DNA of 64,000 nt from Mucilaginibacter mallensis. GTDB lineage: Bacteria > Bacteroidota > Bacteroidia > Sphingobacteriales > Sphingobacteriaceae. The DNA lies in assembly GCF_900105165.1 (NCBI RefSeq), contig NZ_LT629740.1, positions 3,038,001-3,102,000 on the forward strand. The letters run 5' to 3'. Shown piece after piece: positions 55,197 to 61,257 of this stretch. Every line of letters starts with the position of its first letter. Positions within the stretch are counted from its first letter, which is position 1. The position numbers and the translations under genes are program-made. The notes under the pieces were generated by a model. That model had not been told where the DNA came from. It did not search any database and saw nothing but the letters and a program-made list of their open reading frames with translations.

Positions 55197-55892
55197 TTAG
55201 CACAATTCCAGCATACGCCATACATATCCTCCTGCTATACCCCCAATAACAGGCCCGAGAATAAACACCCAAAGATTAGAAAGCGCTGCACCGCCTACAA
55301 ATAAAGCAGGGCCTATGCTCCGCGCAGGATTCACGGAAACCCCTGTTAACGGGATGCCCACAATATGTATCAGCGTTAATGTAAATCCAATGATCAGGCC
55401 TCCGAACGCTGCTTTATCTTTATTTACTTTACTGGTAACACCATGTATTACTACTAAAAAGATGCACGTAAAAACAATTTCAGCGATCAAACCGGTCAGC
55501 AGTGAATAACCACCCGGCGATCCGCCTGCTACTCCATTTTGACCTAAGCCATTAGCGGCCAGGCTATAACCAGGTTTACCGCCTGCAAGTGTGTATAAAA
55601 TACCCGCTGCCGAAATAGCCCCCGTTATTTGACCTACTATATAAGCAAGGGCATCTTTTCCACTTATTTTTCCAAGAGAAAGCATTGAGATAGTAATAGC
55701 AGGGTTAAGATGACAACCAGAGATATTACCTATAGTATAAGCCATAGCCACAACGGATAGGCCGAAGGCAAAAGCAATTCCTAAAAAACCGACATTATGG
55801 CCAGCAAGTACAGCGCTGCCGCACCCCATAAGTACCAGAACAAGTGTACCAAAGAACTCAGCAAAAACTTTTTTTGATAAAGATATCTTCAT
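55197..55892 (-). CDS. aqpZ: Aquaporin Z-like MIP family channel
   Basis: 231 aa with six membrane helices and two half-helices. Both NPA motifs are present (HLNPAITIS and SVNPARSIG). The AqpZ-like start MKISLSKKVFAEFFGTLVLV and the selectivity-filter positions (Phe/His/Thr or Cys/Arg type, Arg after the second NPA) agree with a water channel rather than a glycerol facilitator. A GTAGAT-type box lies 68-79 bp upstream. Probable role: water flux during osmotic change. Confidence 0.93.
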   Translation of the reverse strand: MKISLSKKVFAEFFGTLVLVLMGCGSAVLAGHNVGFLGIAFAFGLSVVAMAYTIGNISGCHLNPAITISMLSLGKISGKDALAYIVGQITGAISAAGILYTLAGGKPGYSLAANGLGQNGVAGGSPGGYSLLTGLIAEIVFTCIFLVVIHGVTSKVNKDKAAFGGLIIGFTLTLIHIVGIPLTGVSVNPARSIGPALFVGGAALSNLWVFILGPVIGGIAGGYVWRMLELC

Positions 55893-55959
55893 GATTTATT
55901 GCGTTTAAATTGTTTAATTAAACACGGCAAAGAACTGATTTTGGTAGAGATCGCCTGCT

Positions 55960-55971
55960 ACGCACATCTAC
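55960..55971 (-). promoter_or_regulatory. GTAGAT-type box, site C (facing aqpZ)
   Basis: Minus strand GTAGATGTGCGT, 68-79 bp upstream of the aqpZ ATG. With flanks, 20 of 22 bases match site D (TGTGTAGATGTG shared). Confidence 0.5.
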
Positions 55972-56068
55972 ACACAAAAGTTAACACACTGGCTATCAAC
56001 AATAATTGGCAACACTACAAATAGTAGAAAAGTCATTATTGTAGCTGAATTGCATTACGATCATCAAA

Positions 56069-56096
56069 ATAAAAGCGACCTCACGGCCGCTTTTAT
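56069..56096 (-). terminator. Hairpin terminator after the His-rich peptide gene
   Basis: ATAAAAGCG (56069-56077) pairs with CGCTTTTAT (56088-56096). On the minus strand it ends TTTTATTTTG. It lies 30 bp after the stop of the His-rich peptide gene. Confidence 0.7.
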
Positions 56097-56125
56097 CATT
56101 AACACAACTTGCTGCCTTCCTAAGG

Positions 56126-56263
56126 TTACCGTTTTACATGTGACCTGTGTACGGCGTGCTTCTTACGGTGATGTTTGTAGTGATGCTTTACAGGTGCTGC
56201 ATAAGAATCCATCGCTCCAAAACATATGAGCGAGAGCAATAGAAGGATAGGGAGTTTTTTCAT
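56126..56263 (-). CDS. Small secreted His/Lys-rich peptide (45 aa)
   Basis: ATG at 56261-56263, stop at 56126-56128. A signal-peptide-like start (MKKLPILLLLSLICFGAMDS, ending YAAP) is followed by a very basic, His-rich mature part (VKHHYKHHRKKHAVHRSHVK). After cleavage it would give a ~23-residue periplasmic or secreted peptide that could bind metal ions or acidic polymers. A GTAGAT-type box precedes it and a hairpin terminator follows, so it is its own unit. The function is unknown. Confidence 0.7.
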   Translation of the reverse strand: MKKLPILLLLSLICFGAMDSYAAPVKHHYKHHRKKHAVHRSHVKR

Positions 56264-56338
56264 ACTACTTGAATTGTTTATTTTAAAAATTGATGTGCAA
56301 ATAAATGCTTAAGGCGTAATTTTCAATAAAATCAAACT

Positions 56339-56350
56339 ACTCACATCTAC
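56339..56350 (-). promoter_or_regulatory. GTAGAT-type box, site D (facing the His-rich peptide gene)
   Basis: Minus strand GTAGATGTGAGT, 76-87 bp upstream of the ATG; same core as site B. Confidence 0.55.
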
Positions 56351-56542
56351 ACACCAAATCCAAATAATTAGTAATCAATAAATTAGTTATTTAACAATTG
56401 CTATTGGTTCTAAATTCTTTCTACTCACGAAAGTTTAGTGCAGTGCAACTCGAAGCTTAAAAAGTATACTTCGACCCCCAAAACATATTAAGCTTCCTGC
56501 CTCATCCCTACTTCCCCATGTCCGGCGCATGATATGCCTGAC

Positions 56543-56614
56543 ATTAGAATTCATCTAATCTCCATTAGAATCCTCTAATGCGTTAAGTATTCGATTTAAA
56601 AGCCGATACCTTTG
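56543..56614 (+). promoter_or_regulatory. Probable response-regulator operator and promoter of the metal-efflux regulator genes
   Basis: Half-sites ATTAGA (56543), TCTAAT (56554), ATTAGA (56564) and TCTAAT (56574) are spaced 11-10-10 bp, one per helical turn. TTAAGTAT follows at 56583 and TACCTTTG (TAnnTTTG) at 56607-56614. The same elements recur before the efflux operon at 58697-58774, which suggests autoregulation by the OmpR-type regulator. Confidence 0.65.
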
Positions 56615-56639
56615 AAAATAATTTATAGCAAACCCCACT

Positions 56640-57311
56640 ATGAATATTTTATTGATCGAAGACGAGCCTAAAGTGGCCGCTTTTATAAAAAAAGGACTGG
56701 AAGAACAATTCCACCAGGTTAAGCTGGCCTATGATGGCAATATGGGCCGCAAACTGGCGCTTGAAGAGGATTTTGAACTGATTGTGCTGGATGCCGTTCT
56801 ACCTGAATTAAATGGCTTTGAAGTTTGCAAACAGATCAGGAAATTTAAAAAAGAGCTGCCTATACTTATGCTCAGCGCACTGGGAACGGTTAACGACAAG
56901 GTTAACGGTTTGGAAAGCGGTGCCGATGATTATCTAACAAAACCCTTTCATTTCGAAGAATTACTGGCCCGTATTAAAGCTTTGGACAGGCGACGGACAA
57001 CTGTGCTTCCAGGCACTGTGTATGAGGTAGCCGATCTGCAAATGGATTGCTACAGAAAAACCATTACCAGGGCCGGTAATATGATCATTTTAACGGTAAA
57101 GGAATTCACACTGCTTGAAGTGCTAATGTATAATAAGAACCGTGTTCTGTCGCGAACTTATATTGCAGAATCAGTTTGGGGGATCAATTTTAACCGTGGC
57201 ACCAATTTAATTGATGTTTATATTAACTACTTACGTATCAAAATTGACAAGGGGTACGACAAGCAATTAATCCAAACAATAATTGGAATGGGTTATATGA
57301 TACGTGATTAG
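56640..57311 (+). CDS. OmpR/PhoB family response regulator (heavy-metal type, CusR/CzcR-like)
   Basis: 223 aa. Receiver domain with phospho-acceptor Asp51 (ELIVLDAVLPELNG) and Lys of YLTKPF, then a winged helix (~125-220: LTVKEFTLLEVLMYNKNRVL; NLIDVYINYLRIKID). It is followed by its kinase (23 bp) and the efflux genes. It probably activates both its own promoter and that of the efflux operon through the shared half-site array. Confidence 0.93.
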   Translation: MNILLIEDEPKVAAFIKKGLEEQFHQVKLAYDGNMGRKLALEEDFELIVLDAVLPELNGFEVCKQIRKFKKELPILMLSALGTVNDKVNGLESGADDYLTKPFHFEELLARIKALDRRRTTVLPGTVYEVADLQMDCYRKTITRAGNMIILTVKEFTLLEVLMYNKNRVLSRTYIAESVWGINFNRGTNLIDVYINYLRIKIDKGYDKQLIQTIIGMGYMIRD

Positions 57312-57334
57312 TTTAGTCAGAAAGAGGGGCTGCA

Positions 57335-58675
57335 TTGAAAGTTAGAAGCCGGTTATCTGTACAATTTACTTTGATGTTTGCTGTGTTAATGCTAATGGTG
57401 TTGACAGGTATCTACTTTTTTGCGGCACACAACCGGGTTAACACTTTTTTTGAAAAACTGGACGACCGCGCCACTACTGTTGCTCAATTTTACCTTGCTC
57501 AGGATAATCTATCCAACGAGAATTTTAAAGACGTACTACGGAAATTTCCCCAGTCATTATCCGGCGAAACAATACGTATCTACAATGATCATTTCCAGTC
57601 CCAGTTTATTCCGGGCGGCGCTGTACATTGGGATGTGAGCATTCTTAAACAAGTTGTTAATCAAAGAAAGGTTCAATTTTTCCAGGATGACCGGCAGGTA
57701 ACCGGAATTTACTATAAAGATAACTCCGGCAACTTTATTATAATGGTGGCTGCCATAGATGATTCCGGCTATCATTATTTAAACGATTTGCGCCTGATCA
57801 TGCTTTTCTTTTTCCTGGCAGCATTAGTGATCACTTATGTAATGGGCAGCGTATTTTCAAAAGTAGCTTTGCTGCCTATTGTAAAAATCACCCGTAATTT
57901 AAAAAGGATCAGATCTTCAAGTTTGGATCTAAGGCTACCCATCGCACCTAAAAAAACCGATGAAATTGATACATTATCGGTAACAATTAATCAACTGCTG
58001 GAGCATTTGGAGCAGTCATTTGAAAGCCAGCGGTCGTTCATCGCCCATGCCTCCCACGAATTGCGCACACCTATAACCACTATACTTGGCGAGGCGGAAA
58101 CCACGCTGGTGATGGACAGGCCACAAAGCGAATATCAGTCATCGCTCATCAACATTATCAGGGAAACAGAAAGACTTAACCAGATCATTAACAGCCTGAT
58201 GGAACTGGTACAAACTGATATAGCTAACTATGAATTCCATAATATCAGCATGGATGAATTACTATGGGAAATAATAGATGAATTAAGCGAGGAAAATATA
58301 GATATACAATATAATCTGCTTGCAAACCGCACCAAATATACTTTACAGGGCAACAGGCAGCTACTTTTTATCGGCATTAATAATATCATTAAAAACGCCA
58401 TCAAATTTTCAGGCAAACAAAAGGTTTACTGTGCATTATTTTGCGATGAACATGGCGTAAACATAACCATACGCGATGAAGGTATCGGTATTGGGCCAAA
58501 AGACATGAGCCGCATTTTTCAGCCTTTTTATAGGGCGCCAAATGCTTTAAATTATTCGGGATATGGTATTGGCTTGTCACTTACCCATAACATTGTAAAG
58601 CTGCATAATGGAACCATCAACGTTACATCCACGCTACATAAAGGAACTACCTTTCACGTAATTTTTCCGCATTAG
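57335..58675 (+). CDS. Sensor histidine kinase (CusS/CzcS-like)
   Basis: 446 aa from a TTG start. An AGAGGGG ribosome site is correctly placed before it, and the next ATG would cut into the first membrane helix. Two membrane helices (~9-29 and ~150-170) flank a ~120-residue periplasmic sensor. HAMP (~175-225), HisKA with HASHELRTPITTILGEAE (His241), HATPase with INNIIKNAIKFSG and IRDEGIGIGPKDMSRIFQPF. Probable ligand: a metal cation, inferred from the operon. Confidence 0.92.
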   Translation: MKVRSRLSVQFTLMFAVLMLMVLTGIYFFAAHNRVNTFFEKLDDRATTVAQFYLAQDNLSNENFKDVLRKFPQSLSGETIRIYNDHFQSQFIPGGAVHWDVSILKQVVNQRKVQFFQDDRQVTGIYYKDNSGNFIIMVAAIDDSGYHYLNDLRLIMLFFFLAALVITYVMGSVFSKVALLPIVKITRNLKRIRSSSLDLRLPIAPKKTDEIDTLSVTINQLLEHLEQSFESQRSFIAHASHELRTPITTILGEAETTLVMDRPQSEYQSSLINIIRETERLNQIINSLMELVQTDIANYEFHNISMDELLWEIIDELSEENIDIQYNLLANRTKYTLQGNRQLLFIGINNIIKNAIKFSGKQKVYCALFCDEHGVNITIRDEGIGIGPKDMSRIFQPFYRAPNALNYSGYGIGLSLTHNIVKLHNGTINVTSTLHKGTTFHVIFPH

Positions 58676-58696
58676 CATATCATTCTTTAGCGCCAC

Positions 58697-58774
58697 ATTA
58701 GAAAATTTTAATAACAATCTAATCACTGCCTAATGTGAGATTAAGTATGTACTAATAGCGTACCAGTACTTTTG
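58697..58774 (+). promoter_or_regulatory. Probable response-regulator operator and promoter of the efflux operon
   Basis: ATTAGA (58697), TCTAAT (58718), CCTAAT (58729) and ACTAAT (58751) are spaced 21, 11 and 22 bp, all on about the same face of the helix. TTAAGTAT follows at 58741-58748 and TACTTTTG (TAnnTTTG) at 58767-58774. There is no -33 TTTG, which suits an activator-dependent promoter. Confidence 0.6.
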
Positions 58775-58815
58775 ACTATATCACTTAAATCGTTTTACCG
58801 GCTAATTATAGCATT

Positions 58816-60111
58816 ATGTGTTCAAAATTTATTAAAATTCTTTTATGTATAGTAGCTGGCTTGCTGCTGTCACAATCCGGTGCATTTGCACAGGTACCTG
58901 GCAATGACACGCTTAAGATCACGATACAGCAAGCCGAAGAACAATTTTTAAAAAGCAACCTGCAGCTGATAGCTCAACACTACAACATTGGTATTGCTGA
59001 TGCGCAGGTGATAACAGCTAAATTATTCCCCAATCCTGATTTCAACATTTCTACAGGGCTTTACAACCCAGGTACGCATAAGTTTTTTGATCAAAGTTCC
59101 GGGCAGGACGAATATGCGGGGGGAATCTCTCAATTGTTTACCACGGCCGGTAAGCGCAATAAAAATATCCAGTTAGCAAAACTAGGTGTAACGCAGGCTA
59201 AATATCAATTTTTTGATTTGTTAAGGACGCTTAAAGCTTCGCTTCGCAATGATTTTCTTACCATTTACTTTCAGCAACAATCAGTCAAGGTATATGACCT
59301 GGAGATTCGTTCCCTGCAGCAAATGCTGAAGGCATACAAAGAGCAAAATGCCAAAGGCAATGTTGCCGAAAAGGATGTTCTGGGTATCCAGTCGCAGCTA
59401 TATTCATTGCAGGCCGAATTGGCAGGCCTGGTCGTATCCATTGATGGCTCTATCAGTCAGCTTCAGTTATTGATCAGGGCAAAGCCGGGTACCTATATCG
59501 AACCAGAATATAATTATGATATGGACGGGAAGGATATTTTGTCAACGGTGCCCTATCAAAAATTGCTGGACTCGGCATACAGCAACCGTTACGACCTGAG
59601 GCAGGCCAAATTAGCTATTGATTACAACGACATGAACTTAAAATATCAGAAAGCGTTGGCTATGCCCGACTTTAATCTGTCGCTGGGATATGATAAGCGT
59701 GGCAGTTATATAATCAATTACAATTCATTAGGCATCGAGTTTAATTTGCCATTCTTTAACCGGAACCAAGGGGGTATTAAACAGGCTGAATTAACTATAG
59801 ACCAAGGTAAAGTACAGTTACAGGGCCAGCAAGATCAGGTAGAAAACGATATATCAGTTAATTATCTGATAGCCTCCCGCTACGAAAAATTGAGCAACAG
59901 TTTCGATCCCCAGTTTAAAGGCGACTTTACTCACCTGATACAGGAGGTGCTTAAAAACTATAGAACAAGGAATATTGGCTTAATAGAATTCCTGTATTTC
60001 TACGATTCCTATAAAGTAAATGCGGTACAGTTAAATAACATTCACCTAAACAGGGTCACTGCTCTCGAACAACTCAATTACGTTACAGGCACACCTTTTT
60101 TCAATCAATAA
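58816..60111 (+). CDS. TolC-family outer-membrane channel of a metal efflux system (CzcC/CusC-like)
   Basis: 431 aa. Signal peptide (LLCIVAGLLLSQSGAFAQ). Two outer-membrane efflux protein repeats (~30-235 and ~240-430): LFPNPDFNISTGLYNPG, GISQLFTTAGKRNKNIQLAK, and GIEFNLPFFNRNQGGIKQAE, which are typical of metal-efflux OEPs. It forms the outer channel for the RND pump encoded downstream (periplasmic adaptor 19 bp later). Confidence 0.93.
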   Translation: MCSKFIKILLCIVAGLLLSQSGAFAQVPGNDTLKITIQQAEEQFLKSNLQLIAQHYNIGIADAQVITAKLFPNPDFNISTGLYNPGTHKFFDQSSGQDEYAGGISQLFTTAGKRNKNIQLAKLGVTQAKYQFFDLLRTLKASLRNDFLTIYFQQQSVKVYDLEIRSLQQMLKAYKEQNAKGNVAEKDVLGIQSQLYSLQAELAGLVVSIDGSISQLQLLIRAKPGTYIEPEYNYDMDGKDILSTVPYQKLLDSAYSNRYDLRQAKLAIDYNDMNLKYQKALAMPDFNLSLGYDKRGSYIINYNSLGIEFNLPFFNRNQGGIKQAELTIDQGKVQLQGQQDQVENDISVNYLIASRYEKLSNSFDPQFKGDFTHLIQEVLKNYRTRNIGLIEFLYFYDSYKVNAVQLNNIHLNRVTALEQLNYVTGTPFFNQ

Positions 60112-60130
60112 AATAAAATCAAGTTTCCTC

Positions 60131-61231
60131 ATGAAGAGATCAACTATAAAATCTAATATATCCATTATCATGTCACTTGCACTGATATGGAGTATTTGCT
60201 CCTGCCATACTGCAACTGATGAAGACACAAGGGCACCGTATGTTGTACCCGATTCTTTAATGAATACACTAAAAGTTGATACGGTAAAAGTTGGGGCTAT
60301 TACTGACGCTATAAAATTTAATGGCCTCGTAAACTTTAATACCGATAAGGTTGTAAACGTTTTTCCACTGGTTAGTGGCAATGTACAAGACATTACTGTT
60401 GCACCCGGCGACTTTGTAAAAGCAGGGCAAGTATTAGGCCTGGTAAAAAGCGCCGAAGTAGCCACCTATAATGCCGCGCTGGTTAATGCTGAAACCAATG
60501 TGCAGCTTACCGCAAGGCAGTTGGATCAGCAAAAATCACTGTACAACAGCGGCCTGGCATCACAGGTTGATATAACTAATGCGCAGGTTACCTACCAACA
60601 GGCCGTTGCCGCCAAAATTGCAGCCGAAAAGATATTGAGCATTAACGGAAATAATAAAAATGGTGAATTCGCGATAAAATCGCCGATTGATGGCTTCATC
60701 GTTCAAATGAATATCTCTAATGGTATGGCTATACGTACGGATAATAACGGGGGGCTTTTTACCATATCTGATCTTAAAAATGTTTGGATTGAGGCCAACG
60801 TTTATGAGGCAAATATAGGCAAAGTACGCCAGGGCGATACGGTACAGGTTACCACCATTGCTTATCCGGATAAAGTTTTCGCCGGCAAAGTTGATAAACT
60901 GATGAATGTGCTTGATCCTACCAGTAAAACCATGAAAATGCGTGTGGTAATGCCAAACCCAGGCTATTTATTAAAGCCGCAAATGTTTGCTACCGTAACG
61001 CTTAGTGATCATGAAAGTAAACAGGCTATATCGGTTTCGGCAAAGGCATTGGTTTTTGATAACAGCCAGTACTATGTAGTAGTGGTAACCGGCAAAAAAG
61101 ATGTACAGATAAGGCCTGTACAAGTAATTAGCAACAACGGAACAACAGCCTATATACAAAGTGGCCTTAAACCCGGCGAAAGGGTAATAGCATCAAACGC
61201 TATACTCATTTATGGTTCGCTAAACAATTAA
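60131..61231 (+). CDS. RND efflux periplasmic adaptor subunit (CzcB/CusB/HlyD family)
   Basis: 366 aa. An N-terminal signal with a lipobox-like WSICSC segment suggests lipidation. Biotinyl-lipoyl halves (VFPLVSGNVQDITVAPGDFV; FAIKSPIDGFIVQMNISNGM), an alpha-hairpin (ARQLDQQKSLYNSGLASQVD), a beta barrel (NVWIEANVYEANIGKVRQGD) and a membrane-proximal domain (RPVQVISNNGTTAYIQSGLK). There is no His-rich N-terminus of the kind seen in some CzcB proteins. It links the outer channel to the RND pump. Confidence 0.94.
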   Translation: MKRSTIKSNISIIMSLALIWSICSCHTATDEDTRAPYVVPDSLMNTLKVDTVKVGAITDAIKFNGLVNFNTDKVVNVFPLVSGNVQDITVAPGDFVKAGQVLGLVKSAEVATYNAALVNAETNVQLTARQLDQQKSLYNSGLASQVDITNAQVTYQQAVAAKIAAEKILSINGNNKNGEFAIKSPIDGFIVQMNISNGMAIRTDNNGGLFTISDLKNVWIEANVYEANIGKVRQGDTVQVTTIAYPDKVFAGKVDKLMNVLDPTSKTMKMRVVMPNPGYLLKPQMFATVTLSDHESKQAISVSAKALVFDNSQYYVVVVTGKKDVQIRPVQVISNNGTTAYIQSGLKPGERVIASNAILIYGSLNN

Positions 61232-61257
61232 ACTAACATTATTAAAATATATAAATA

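Larger units (their letters stand above)
56264..56639. other. 376-bp region between the His-rich peptide and metal-efflux regulator genes
   Basis: No gene is seen. It holds the GTAGAT-type site D near the left side and the ATTAGA/TCTAAT array with promoter near the right side. Confidence 0.6.
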
